Shown here one piece after another: positions 19,757 to 28,202 of a stretch of 64,000 nt of DNA. This stretch comes from Chloroflexota bacterium. Its GTDB lineage: Bacteria > Chloroflexota > Anaerolineae > Anaerolineales > Villigracilaceae. The stretch is taken from the NCBI GenBank assembly GCA_016191845.1, contig JACPVF010000015.1, positions 62,001 to 126,000 on the forward strand, read 5' to 3'. The position numbers and the translations under genes were made by a program. The notes beneath the pieces are model-generated. The model had not been told where the DNA came from. It made no database searches and saw only the letters and a program-made list of their open reading frames with translations. How positions within the stretch are numbered: position 1 is the first letter of the stretch; every line of letters begins with the position of its first letter.

Positions 19757-22612
19757 ATGCAAACCGAGATCCGATTTGAACCCACGTTGTTTGTGTTCCT
19801 GGGGACCAGCTCAGCACAGATCGGCTGGCGCCTCAAGGATCTGGTCCGCCAGGCCTATGGCGATGTTCCCATTCTGCGCTTTTTATGGGTGGATGCAGAT
19901 AGTACGGTTGACCCGGCCATTGCCTCCTGGTTCAGCCCCGTGGAGCGGGTGGAACTGACCGGCTTCAATGGTGACGCTGTGTTGGCCAACCTTGGAAATT
20001 TTCCCCACATTCGTAGCTGGTGGCCGCGGGAATCACGCCTGAAAGCCGGATACATCAACCGCGGCGCTGGTCAAATGCGGCCAGTGGGACGGCTGGCGCT
20101 GTTTCGCATGTTCAATGACCGTAATGCGGGGCCGGCCTTCATCGATAAACTGCGCCTGGCCTGTGAGTCCATCCAGCAGATTGAGAACATCGATGCCACG
20201 GAGCGAATGAGCAATGATGGCATGCACTTTGTGGTGGAACGCGGCAGCGTGCGGGTGGTGATCCTGTTTTCCACCTGTGGCGGGACAGGAAGTTCAATGG
20301 CCTTTGACCTGGCGTACCTGTGCCGCCATCAGTTGCGGGAAGCCAACCCCACCGTCATGTCTGTGGCTCTGCTGCCATCGATCATGGACAAGGCTATCAA
20401 GAACGAGACCCCTACTCAGAGAGAACGCATCCGTGCCAATACCTACGCCTGGTTCAAGGAAAACAATCACCTAATCGAGAATCCGCGTTGGAACGTCTCC
20501 TACCCGGAAGGCGCGCCTTTGAATGTTCAAACGCCGCCATTCGATATGAACTTTGTGGTGGAGATCGGCAACCAGGCGGGCAACCGCCTGAATTCCGAGG
20601 ATGACATCTTCAGCATGATCGCCTCTGCTATTTTCCTGGACACGGGTTCCTCCATTGGTGGAGCGATCCGCGGCTTCAATGCCAATGTCAGCGTTCTCCT
20701 GGATGAATTTCAAGGACGACGGCGTTCCTACAGTTCCATGGCGGCAGCCACCCTGATCTATCCAGCGCAGAAGATCCTTTCCTATGCCAGCGCGCGTTTG
20801 GGGCAGAGCATGATCCGTCAGGCCTGCCTTGCCCTTCCAGATCGCAGGCAGGTCACTGAGGCTGCCTCGGCACTCCTGGGGCGTTTGCGCCTGCGCGATG
20901 ATCAACTTTTGGAAGACCTGCTGAACGGGCAGCAGGTGGGAGCCTTGAATGTGCCTGGCATTCGCAAATCGGAGGACATTGAGGAGATTCGCCGCCTGCT
21001 GGCCTTGCAGGAGGAAGGCAATGTTCGCGATCGTGAATACCTGAAAAATCATATAGGAGTGCAGGCGGGTCAGGTAACGCGTTCGGTGGAGGCGGGACTG
21101 GATCAGGAAATTCTGGCCATCGTCCGTGAACGTGGTGTCAGTTTTGCCCAGGCTGTTCTGGCAGAGTTGACGGCCGAGAACAGTACCCTCGAAAACGTAT
21201 CCGAGTCGACCTGCTCTCTGTATGGGCTGAAGGCGCGCCTGACCCAAAAGGGCGTCAGTGAATTTCAACTGGCACAGGCCGAACAGGAATATACGCGGGC
21301 GCGTGAACATTTGCGGGCCATGGCTGGAGACCTGTTGCGCACTGCCCAGAAGACCTTCTTCCACAAATCCTGGCAGGAAAGCCTCAACCGTGTGCGCACG
21401 GACTGTCTGACCTGGATGGGAGAGACCAATCAGCGTACGCTTCAACTGCATGCCCAGCGGCAGGCGGCCCATCTATATGAGCAGCTCGGGGACCACGTGC
21501 GTAAGCTGAAGGCGATCCTGGCTTCCATCCAGCAGACGCTGGAACGGGTCCACGAAAGGCTGGAAGAGTCCGCCCAATGCCAGACGAAGTCCTCCTCAGC
21601 AGATCACGGCATTTATGAGCTGACCATCGAAGCGGTCGGCCCTGATTACATCCAGGCCTATTATCAGGCCAGCGCTGCCGTGCTGGATCCGATGGCGGTT
21701 TATCAGACCTATGGTCAGCAGCTTCTAACGCAATCTCTCCAGCAGCTGGCCTTGTGGGGCGAAGCGGACTGGATGGATGGCCTGAAAACGCATGCACGCA
21801 CATACTTTGCAAATGAGGTGCAAAATACCTCGCTGTTGCAGGCCATGACCCAGTTTTATGGACGTCAGGCCTCCCAGAAGATCGAGACCCAATTCGACCG
21901 CCTGGTGCGATACTGCCATCCCTTCTGGCAATATGACGCCAACAGCGGGATCCAGGGTCAGGAGGGCAAGAGCATCATCGGTCTGGAGGATGAACATAGC
22001 GACCTGCTCCCGCCCAAATATCGTGAGGATCCGCAGTACGAGATCAAGTCCACCGGCTTCAAACACCGCATTGATTTTGCCCGCGTCCAGCATGGACTGC
22101 CCTCCTTTCTATTACGCGACATGCAGGATTACAAGGCCTACTATGACGTCAAACGCAAGGGGTTGGATCCCCTGCATGTCTTTCCTGAGGCATTTGTGGC
22201 GGATGAGGTCATCCCCGAGGAAAAGATCGAGGCCCGCAACATTTTCGCTTGTGCAGCGGCTTTCGGATATGTGATCCAGGTGGGTTCCTTCTACTATTTC
22301 GACCCTCAGAAGGAATATGCCAGCCGTAATATCCGGCCTCCGCGTGAAAACCGCCTGGATCAGGGGCGGGAGAAAGCCGAGGATGCCTTTGTGCAGCGTG
22401 ATGATTTGCTGCGCGAGGCCGAACAGTTGATCGAACGTGACATTGTCAACATGGGCAATCAGGCTGCCATCCGCCTCCTGGAGGAATGTGTGGCGGAATA
22501 TAAACAGACGCTGTCTCGTTTGGCGCCAGATGGTGATTTGCGCAAGCAAATGGAGGATGAGATCCGCGCTCTGAACGCGAAGCAGCAGCAGCTTGGCAAG
22601 CTGTGGGTGTGA
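19757..22612 (+). CDS. Tubulin-like (Tubulin_2 family) large protein
   Basis: A 951-residue protein whose N-terminal ~450 residues resemble the tubulin-like family PF13809. LFVFLGTSSAQIGWRLKD (residues 11-28) matches the first nucleotide-binding loop and CGGTGSS (174-180) is the tubulin/FtsZ signature loop that binds GTP phosphates. MSVALLPSIMD follows as the expected next strand. The remaining ~500 residues are mainly helical, with coiled-coil stretches around 520-620 and a short beta segment near 835-850. GTP-dependent polymerisation is expected from the family but unproven here. The ATG at 19757 has AAAGGAG five bases upstream. It lies between the VWA gene and a large unknown gene in the operon that ends with cas1 and cas2. 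Confidence 0.75.
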   Translation: MQTEIRFEPTLFVFLGTSSAQIGWRLKDLVRQAYGDVPILRFLWVDADSTVDPAIASWFSPVERVELTGFNGDAVLANLGNFPHIRSWWPRESRLKAGYINRGAGQMRPVGRLALFRMFNDRNAGPAFIDKLRLACESIQQIENIDATERMSNDGMHFVVERGSVRVVILFSTCGGTGSSMAFDLAYLCRHQLREANPTVMSVALLPSIMDKAIKNETPTQRERIRANTYAWFKENNHLIENPRWNVSYPEGAPLNVQTPPFDMNFVVEIGNQAGNRLNSEDDIFSMIASAIFLDTGSSIGGAIRGFNANVSVLLDEFQGRRRSYSSMAAATLIYPAQKILSYASARLGQSMIRQACLALPDRRQVTEAASALLGRLRLRDDQLLEDLLNGQQVGALNVPGIRKSEDIEEIRRLLALQEEGNVRDREYLKNHIGVQAGQVTRSVEAGLDQEILAIVRERGVSFAQAVLAELTAENSTLENVSESTCSLYGLKARLTQKGVSEFQLAQAEQEYTRAREHLRAMAGDLLRTAQKTFFHKSWQESLNRVRTDCLTWMGETNQRTLQLHAQRQAAHLYEQLGDHVRKLKAILASIQQTLERVHERLEESAQCQTKSSSADHGIYELTIEAVGPDYIQAYYQASAAVLDPMAVYQTYGQQLLTQSLQQLALWGEADWMDGLKTHARTYFANEVQNTSLLQAMTQFYGRQASQKIETQFDRLVRYCHPFWQYDANSGIQGQEGKSIIGLEDEHSDLLPPKYREDPQYEIKSTGFKHRIDFARVQHGLPSFLLRDMQDYKAYYDVKRKGLDPLHVFPEAFVADEVIPEEKIEARNIFACAAAFGYVIQVGSFYYFDPQKEYASRNIRPPRENRLDQGREKAEDAFVQRDDLLREAEQLIERDIVNMGNQAAIRLLEECVAEYKQTLSRLAPDGDLRKQMEDEIRALNAKQQQLGKLWV

Positions 22613-22625
22613 ATTGGAGGTTGCC

Positions 22626-24854
22626 ATGACCGTCTCCACCCTGTCTTGCACCCCATCCGTGGTAATCACCCTGGGTAAATCCCTGATGCCGGTCGCCATG
22701 GAAGTCAAACGGCTTCTCCTGCGCGAGGATACCCAGCGCATGGTGACCACCGCTTTTCTCCATCCGCCTCATTGTGGCATGGAATGGTCTCCGGGCTGGA
22801 TCTCCCAGGAGAATCCCGGCATTGATCCAAACTTGTCCCCCTGCTCCTGGAAACAGGTATTCGAACAGGCACAGGCGGCGGACAAGGTGTTGAAAGAAGG
22901 CTTGCAGGCCTCCCTGCACGACCTGCGGTCCCATGGACGATTGATGGAAGCCGGACTGGGAGAGAAGGCCTTCCTGCCCCTGGATATTTTCCTGCTGGCG
23001 GATCTGTCTGAAGCGGAGGCGGCTGCGCTGTTGGTGGTGATCCCGCAGTTACAATCCATTTTGAAAGAGGAACCCTATGCCAGACTCCATTTTCTCTTCA
23101 ATCTGGCCTCTTTCCAGGAAGATGCTCTTCAGAATGCCAATCAGTTCTTCACGTTGAGCTGCCTGGTGGAGATGCTGGATGGGAGTGAGCGCTTCCCCAA
23201 ATTGGACCCCCGTCCGCAGATCTACCTGTTCGACCGCTATAAGGAGGGTACCTGGGAAGCGCAGGATGCTGCTGAGGTACATGTGCTCCTAGAAAATTTC
23301 CTGCTGGCGCTGCTGTCGGGAGGGCTGGCCCAGCACTTGGCTCATGCTATCCCTGCTTTGGAGGCGGAAGAACAACACGCGTATTTCAGCAGCGCTGGAG
23401 CCACCAGCCTGATCTTCGATCCCAATCAGCTGCAGGTGGAATGCGTCAGACGCCTTGCGTTGGAATTGCTTGAATCAGAATTCGACGTGAGCCTTCTGCC
23501 CGATCCCGGACCCCTGGAGGCAGCGGTTCAGGATTTCATGGACCAGCAGGGCCGTCTTCAGGGGTGGCGCGAGTCCCTTTGCCATGGGACAGGTTTCCAT
23601 CCGCTTCCCGCTCAAAACCAGTTGAAATTTCATATTGCAGACCTGCGCTTTGAAGATGTTCCTCCTGAAGAATGGGCCAGGCGGATCCGGGAGTATGCGC
23701 GAAAGTATGAAAAACAGGCCTGGCCGGCTTGCTGTGCGCAGGTAGATGAGAATGCTCGCAGCTTGCAATCAAGTTTTTTGGAGCGGCTGGAGAATTTCAT
23801 GGATCGTCTCCCGCATTCGGTACGCTTTTATCCGGGTGGGGTGCAGGCGGCGCGCGAAGTGATACAGGTTATTCAAAAGGAAATTCACGAACAGATCCAC
23901 CATCCCCAAGAGTATATTTCAGAAGCTGCCTGGCAGGAGCAGATGGAGGCCAATCTGGTGACTCTCGAGCATGCGCTGGCTGCCCTGCCTGAGCCTCCCA
24001 AATGGGTAAAACGCCTGCCTACTTTTGCAAAGAAACCTGTGGTCCAGTTATTCAATCTGGTCTGCCTGCGGCGTGAACTTCAGACCTTGCTGGAACTGCG
24101 CCAGAAAAGTATGAGCCTTTTGGAGCGCAAACTGGCTGCGCGAATGGAGCAGTTCCTGCACCAAAAAAACACGGAACTGGAAGGCGCCGTCGTGGAAGTC
24201 TTGAAACGACAGGACCAGCAACTCACCCGTCTGCAAAGGAATCTGTCGGGCATGAAACGACATTTTCTGGAGCGGACGGATGATCCCCGTCCATCTTCCT
24301 GTCCCTTTCGAATTCAGGTCGTGGATGAGTCTGTGTTGGCGTGGGCCTATTACCAGGGACAACGTCCCCCCGAGGGATTTCTTCACAACCTTCTGGAAGA
24401 TCATGCCTTTTTGCAAGGTTGGCAAAAGGTGTCTTCTAAGGACCTGATGCAAAGACTCAAGGCCTTTTGCGAAGAAGTTTATCGCCCCCTACAAAGCCTG
24501 GATATTGGACAGATTCTTCAGCATCGTGCGCAAAAAGACATCCGCGACTTGGCCGATGCGCTGCGGCAGGGAACGGTTCCTCTCCTGCGGCCAGATTTCG
24601 ACCAGACCGGCAGCAATCCTGCTTTTCAATTGCGCTTTTTCCTGGCGGGGAATGCAATTGCTTCCTCAATGTATGAGGAGCTGCGTCATGATCTGCCGGT
24701 ATGGCAGGCGATTGAGAGTGGGAGTGCTTCTCAAATCTTGTGCTGCCGGGTTCGATTGCTGATTCCCGGTTCTTCTTTGGCATTGATTCTGGAGCGTGGA
24801 CGCCCCGCGTATAAGGCATTGGATAAGGAACAACGCAGGGAAAATTTCCTATGA
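22626..24854 (+). CDS. Large protein of unknown function, partner of the tubulin-like protein
   Basis: I do not recognise this 742-residue protein. The first ~290 residues alternate strands and helices (SVVITLGKSLMPVAMEV at 11-27, PLDIFLLADLSEAEAAALLV near 115-134, ARLHFLFNLASFQ near 150), reminiscent of a degenerate tubulin or Rossmann fold that lacks the glycine-rich GTP loop. The rest is helical, with a long amphipathic stretch around 450-560 and many Leu/Gln. There are no signal peptide or membrane helices. GGAGG sits five bases before the ATG, 13 bases after the tubulin-like stop, and its own stop overlaps the RNase H start as ATGA. A non-catalytic partner of the tubulin-like protein is a reasonable guess. 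Confidence 0.5.
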   Translation: MTVSTLSCTPSVVITLGKSLMPVAMEVKRLLLREDTQRMVTTAFLHPPHCGMEWSPGWISQENPGIDPNLSPCSWKQVFEQAQAADKVLKEGLQASLHDLRSHGRLMEAGLGEKAFLPLDIFLLADLSEAEAAALLVVIPQLQSILKEEPYARLHFLFNLASFQEDALQNANQFFTLSCLVEMLDGSERFPKLDPRPQIYLFDRYKEGTWEAQDAAEVHVLLENFLLALLSGGLAQHLAHAIPALEAEEQHAYFSSAGATSLIFDPNQLQVECVRRLALELLESEFDVSLLPDPGPLEAAVQDFMDQQGRLQGWRESLCHGTGFHPLPAQNQLKFHIADLRFEDVPPEEWARRIREYARKYEKQAWPACCAQVDENARSLQSSFLERLENFMDRLPHSVRFYPGGVQAAREVIQVIQKEIHEQIHHPQEYISEAAWQEQMEANLVTLEHALAALPEPPKWVKRLPTFAKKPVVQLFNLVCLRRELQTLLELRQKSMSLLERKLAARMEQFLHQKNTELEGAVVEVLKRQDQQLTRLQRNLSGMKRHFLERTDDPRPSSCPFRIQVVDESVLAWAYYQGQRPPEGFLHNLLEDHAFLQGWQKVSSKDLMQRLKAFCEEVYRPLQSLDIGQILQHRAQKDIRDLADALRQGTVPLLRPDFDQTGSNPAFQLRFFLAGNAIASSMYEELRHDLPVWQAIESGSASQILCCRVRLLIPGSSLALILERGRPAYKALDKEQRRENFL

Positions 24855-25288
24855 ACCGCCTTTTTCTGCACCCCACCCTGCTTCTGGTTTATACCGATGG
24901 CGCCATCCGACCGGAACGCGGTTTGAGCGGCCTGGCTGCCATCGTTCGTGGGGAAGGGGGAAGGATTTTGCACTGGAAATGCCGCCAAGCCGGGCGTATG
25001 ACCTGCAATGAGGCTGAATATGCCGCTGCCATTATGGCATTGGAATTCATGCATTCCCTGCGGCCGCAGGAAATCCGTTTGTATAGTGACAGCCAGGTAC
25101 TGGTTCAACAGATGAGTGGGCTGGCGGCAGCCCGTGCACCTGCGTTGCGTCAGGCGCAGATTCGCCTCCGTAGTTTGGTGCTTGGGTATCAGCGGGTCAG
25201 TTTTCACCATATTCCTCGCGAACAAAATCGCCTGGCAGACGCTCTGGCCAATGAAGTTGTGGATGGGGATGGAAGGGAGTGGACATGA
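24851..25288 (+). CDS. Ribonuclease HI
   Basis: A 145-residue RNase HI that keeps all four catalytic acids: D16 (YTDGA), E56 (NEAEYAA), D80 (YSDSQ) and D130 (ADALANE). It should cut the RNA strand of RNA-DNA hybrids using two metal ions. It lacks an N-terminal hybrid-binding domain. Its ATG overlaps the TGA of the preceding gene and its own TGA overlaps the RemA-like start, so it is translationally linked to both. Next to a reverse transcriptase and cas1 it most likely clears RNA from hybrids made during spacer acquisition, rather than serving general replication. Confidence 0.88.
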   Translation: MNRLFLHPTLLLVYTDGAIRPERGLSGLAAIVRGEGGRILHWKCRQAGRMTCNEAEYAAAIMALEFMHSLRPQEIRLYSDSQVLVQQMSGLAAARAPALRQAQIRLRSLVLGYQRVSFHHIPREQNRLADALANEVVDGDGREWT

Positions 25289-25524
25289 ACAAGCTGGCTG
25301 AGGTTGGTCTGGGAGGCAGAGTGGCCTCAGAACGAGTGGTGGCTGTTGGCCGTTACACTTCGATGCCCATCCGTCGTGCGGTCCGCCTGGCTCGCAAGGA
25401 GGGGCGGCTGATCGATCTAACCTTTGGGCGTGCCTGTCGCTGGGTGTTCTTTTTGGACAGCGGGCATTTGGTGTTGGGCGCCTTAGATTCCTTATCTCTA
25501 CATGAAGAAAGCGAGGAACAATGA
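25285..25524 (+). CDS. RemA-like DUF370 protein
   Basis: A 79-residue protein matching the RemA/DUF370 family along its length: EVGLGGRVASERVVAV (5-20), the P-I-R-R-A segment near 27-31, GRLIDLTFGRACRWVFF (40-56) and SGHLVLGAL (58-66). RemA of Bacillus is a ring-forming DNA-binding activator of biofilm genes; the conserved arginine and DxTxGR segments are retained here. The ATG at 25285 overlaps the RNase H stop and has AAGGGAG upstream; the stop overlaps the RT start. Its presence between RNase H and the reverse transcriptase is unexpected and suggests it binds DNA or hybrid in spacer acquisition, or regulates the operon. Confidence 0.8.
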   Translation: MNKLAEVGLGGRVASERVVAVGRYTSMPIRRAVRLARKEGRLIDLTFGRACRWVFFLDSGHLVLGALDSLSLHEESEEQ

Positions 25525-26804
25525 CAACCCGATTATTGGAATTGATTGCCGCTCCGGAGAATCTGCTTTCTGCTTGGCGTTCTGTACGCGGTAACATCCC
25601 CAAATACCGCCGCAGCCGCGCCTCCGGACCGGACGGCGTTTCATTGGCCGATTTTGAACAGGATCTCACCACGCAACTCAAAGTCTTGCGGGATATGCTC
25701 CTGAAAGGCAGATACCAGCCTTCACCGCCGGCTTATTTCGACATTCCCAAAAAGAATGGAGCCAAACGAACCCTGGCCATCCTTTCGGTACAGGACCGTG
25801 TCGCGCAACGGGCGGCACAACAAGTACTTGAGCCGCTCTGGGAACCCGATTTCCTGCCTTGCAGTTTCGGCTTCCGTCCCGGGATTTCCCTGGAACGGGC
25901 GGTGGCGCATGTACAAAATCTGCGCAGGAATCACAATGGCTGGGTAGTGGATGGGGACATTGCCGCTTGTTTTGACACGCTGGACCATGATATCCTGATG
26001 TCTTTCGTTCAGCACAAGATCAAGGACCAGCGCACGGTGGCCTTGTTGCAGAATTGGCTGGATGTGGGGGTGATGCAGGTCGGCCCTCCGCAAAACCTGG
26101 ATATGCAGGCGGCAACCCGCGTAGAAAATGCCAAGGGCATTGCCCGCCAGGGTCTGAATTGGGTGTTGGAGAGTCTGATGGACCAGACAGATCCTTATGG
26201 CGCCTATGAGTATTACAGTGACGATCCTGTCCATCCTTCTGCCCAGGTTGATGACTCGACTTTCCCGGATCGCGGAGCATTGGTGTCGCAGATGCGCAAA
26301 GGTACGCTCCGCCGCTTGATGGCCAGCGGTGTGATGATGGGGGTCGGTTTCGTGCGGGCGCGTGCTGGCGGCGTCTTTTCGAAGGCAGGCACTGCGTTGA
26401 GGACAGTTGCATCCTCTCCCCTGGCGCGCCGCTTGCTCAAGCGCAATGCGTTGACGGTCGGCGGCTTTGCTGGCCTGGCTGCCGCCGCTGCTGTAACGGC
26501 TTATCTCCTGAATCGGAAGGCTGGCGCCGCGCCGCTGGGTGTCCTGCAGGGCAGCCCGCTTTCTCCCCTGTTGGCCAACGTATACCTGCATCCCTTTGAT
26601 GTGCATTTGTCTCGGACGGGATACCAGCTTGCACGCTTTGCAGATGATTGGGTGGTCCTTTGCCCGAGCCGTGAACAGGCAGAAAATGCTTATAACGATG
26701 CTGTGCGTTCGCTGGCCCGCCTGCACCTGAAGATTAATACGGACAAGACAAAAATCCTTGCACCTGACCAGCCGCTGGAATGGCTGGGCGCTGTGATTCG
26801 TTAG
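25521..26804 (+). CDS. CRISPR-associated group II intron-like reverse transcriptase with large insertion
   Basis: A 427-residue reverse transcriptase. The fingers-palm motifs are intact: GPDGVSLADFE (36-46), IPKKNGAKRTLAI (75-87), FGFRPG (116-121), catalytic D146 in DGDIAACFDTLDHD, VLQGSPLSPLLANVYL (341-356), FADD at 373-376, INTDKTKI (405-412) and WLGAVIR at the very end. Between motif A and QGSP there are about 185 residues instead of roughly 50. The extra part holds an acidic Tyr-rich stretch (about 225-250), a glycine-rich stretch and a hydrophobic segment at 310-330 that could cross or touch the membrane. There is no thumb, maturase or endonuclease domain, and no Cas1 fusion; cas1 follows 31 bases on. 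Expected role: copying RNA into DNA for new spacers. Confidence 0.88.
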   Translation: MTTRLLELIAAPENLLSAWRSVRGNIPKYRRSRASGPDGVSLADFEQDLTTQLKVLRDMLLKGRYQPSPPAYFDIPKKNGAKRTLAILSVQDRVAQRAAQQVLEPLWEPDFLPCSFGFRPGISLERAVAHVQNLRRNHNGWVVDGDIAACFDTLDHDILMSFVQHKIKDQRTVALLQNWLDVGVMQVGPPQNLDMQAATRVENAKGIARQGLNWVLESLMDQTDPYGAYEYYSDDPVHPSAQVDDSTFPDRGALVSQMRKGTLRRLMASGVMMGVGFVRARAGGVFSKAGTALRTVASSPLARRLLKRNALTVGGFAGLAAAAAVTAYLLNRKAGAAPLGVLQGSPLSPLLANVYLHPFDVHLSRTGYQLARFADDWVVLCPSREQAENAYNDAVRSLARLHLKINTDKTKILAPDQPLEWLGAVIR

Positions 26805-26835
26805 GACCGGTTGCGTTTTATTGAAAGGAGCCATG

Positions 26836-27897
26836 ATGTCTACCCTGTATCTTACCCAGCCTGGTGCGCAACTGCACAAGGAACATGACCGTCTGTTGGT
26901 GAAACGTGAGGGGGAGGTGCTGGAATCCATTCCGTTGATCAAGGTCGACCAGGTGGTATTGATGGGCCGTGGGGTGGGTATTACCACGGCTGCATTGCAT
27001 GCCCTGACCCGCGGCGGCGTGGACATTGTCTACCTTTCAGGAGCAGGACGGTATATCTCAAGGGTGGTAGGCCCCGAGCACAAGAATGGCCGTCTCCGTC
27101 ATCAGCAGTCCCTGGCTGCGGCAGATCCGAACTTTTCCTTGCGGGTGGCACAGAATATCGTGCAGGGGAAGGTCATCAATCAGCGTGCTGTGGTACGCCG
27201 TCATGCGGAGGGTGCTCCTTGGGCGGGACGGGCTCTATCAGCTATGGATGTAATGCTCAAACAGGTTCAATCGGCGCGGGATGCGGATCAACTACGGGGC
27301 ATGGAAGGTCAGGCCGCCAAGGAATATTTTGGGCTATTCCGTCGTATGTTGAAGCCGCCGTCTGAGGGCAATTCCTGGGGGTTTGATCGTCGTGCTTACT
27401 ATCCGCCTCCCGATCCGATCAACGCGCTGTTGTCCTTTTTGTATTCTCTGATCCTGCGTGATATGACCACCGCCTGCGAACTGATCGGCCTGGATCCCTA
27501 TCTGGGCTTTTTCCACGTGATCGATTATGGCCGTCCATCAATGGCGTTGGATTTGATGGAAGAGTTTCGCCCGATTGTGGCGGATTCGATCGTGCTGGAA
27601 GCCGTCAATCGTCCCTATATTTCTTTGGAGGATTTCGAACAGGTGGACCTGACGGAGAAGGAGGCAGAACGGGATGAATTGGAGGCTCCGCGCGCCAGCC
27701 TGCAGGCTGTCTACTTGGCCGCCAGCGGTCGGGAGAAAATCATTGCCATGTATGAAAACCGCGTCAACGATGAAAGCATGTTTACCTTCCAGGACCAGAA
27801 GGTTTCCTACCGCACCATTTATCAGCTGCAGGCGCAGGCCATGGCGCGCATGATCCTGGGCGAGGCAGATCGATATGAGCCCTTTACGGTGCGCTGA
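26836..27897 (+). CDS. cas1: CRISPR integrase Cas1
   Basis: A 353-residue Cas1. The N-terminal beta domain spans about 1-85 and the helical catalytic domain follows with metal ligands E157 (GMEGQAAKEYF), H227 (FFHVIDYGRP) and E242 (LMEEFRPIV). It joins with Cas2 to insert prespacers at the leader end of the arrays. I chose the second of two adjacent ATGs (26836) because AAAGGAG lies five bases before it; the first would be only two bases away. The C-terminal ~70 residues, after a charged stretch (DLTEKEAERDELEA), match the helical end seen in RT-associated Cas1 proteins. It is separate from the reverse transcriptase, unlike RT-Cas1 fusions. Confidence 0.95.
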   Translation: MSTLYLTQPGAQLHKEHDRLLVKREGEVLESIPLIKVDQVVLMGRGVGITTAALHALTRGGVDIVYLSGAGRYISRVVGPEHKNGRLRHQQSLAAADPNFSLRVAQNIVQGKVINQRAVVRRHAEGAPWAGRALSAMDVMLKQVQSARDADQLRGMEGQAAKEYFGLFRRMLKPPSEGNSWGFDRRAYYPPPDPINALLSFLYSLILRDMTTACELIGLDPYLGFFHVIDYGRPSMALDLMEEFRPIVADSIVLEAVNRPYISLEDFEQVDLTEKEAERDELEAPRASLQAVYLAASGREKIIAMYENRVNDESMFTFQDQKVSYRTIYQLQAQAMARMILGEADRYEPFTVR

Positions 27898-27903
27898 TCT
27901 GAG

Positions 27904-28197
27904 ATGGGAGGGCAGGTGAACACCCAGTTTCTGGTCGTCAGTTACGATATTTCCTCAAGCCGACGCCGTCGTAAGGTAATGAAGGCACTCGAAGGCTACG
28001 GGGAGCGAGTCCAATATAGCGTGTTCGAGTGTAATCTTGCGCCGAAGAAGATAGAAGAAATGCGAAGGCACCTGGCAAAAATCATCTCGCCCAAAGACAG
28101 CCTGCGCATCTATTTTCTAAGCGCCGACGACGTCAAACGCATCCTGCGGATGGGCGATCCGCGCGTGGTAACGGATCGAGTCTTTATCATGCAATAG
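27904..28197 (+). CDS. cas2: Cas2
   Basis: A small ferredoxin-fold Cas2 of up to 97 residues, with the usual FLVVSYDISSSRRRRKVMKA start, the VQYSVFEC strand and a C-terminal RVFIMQ strand. It is the structural dimer at the centre of the Cas1-Cas2 integrase. Two starts are possible: ATG 27904, or GTG 27916 with GGAGG four bases upstream, which would remove four residues. It starts seven bases after the cas1 stop and is the last gene of the long plus-strand operon; the WYL copy 2 gene ends five bases beyond it on the opposite strand. Confidence 0.93.
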   Translation: MGGQVNTQFLVVSYDISSSRRRRKVMKALEGYGERVQYSVFECNLAPKKIEEMRRHLAKIISPKDSLRIYFLSADDVKRILRMGDPRVVTDRVFIMQ

Positions 28198-28202
28198 CGG
28201 AA

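Noticed and set aside
20471-21472. Long minus-strand frame inside the tubulin-like gene
   Set aside because: It is a shadow of a well-supported gene on the other strand.
19757-22612. TubZ-type plasmid partition or FtsZ cell division protein
   Set aside because: The protein is more than twice the usual length, no TubR-like gene or iteron-type repeats are near, and no division genes surround it.
25521-26804. Group II intron or diversity-generating retroelement
   Set aside because: There is no maturase or endonuclease domain, no intron RNA-like flanks and no template/variable repeat. The RT is embedded by overlaps in an operon ending in cas1-cas2.
25722-27026. Minus-strand frame of about 430 codons across the RT gene
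   Set aside because: It covers the antisense of RT and the start of cas1; the RT motifs prove the plus strand.
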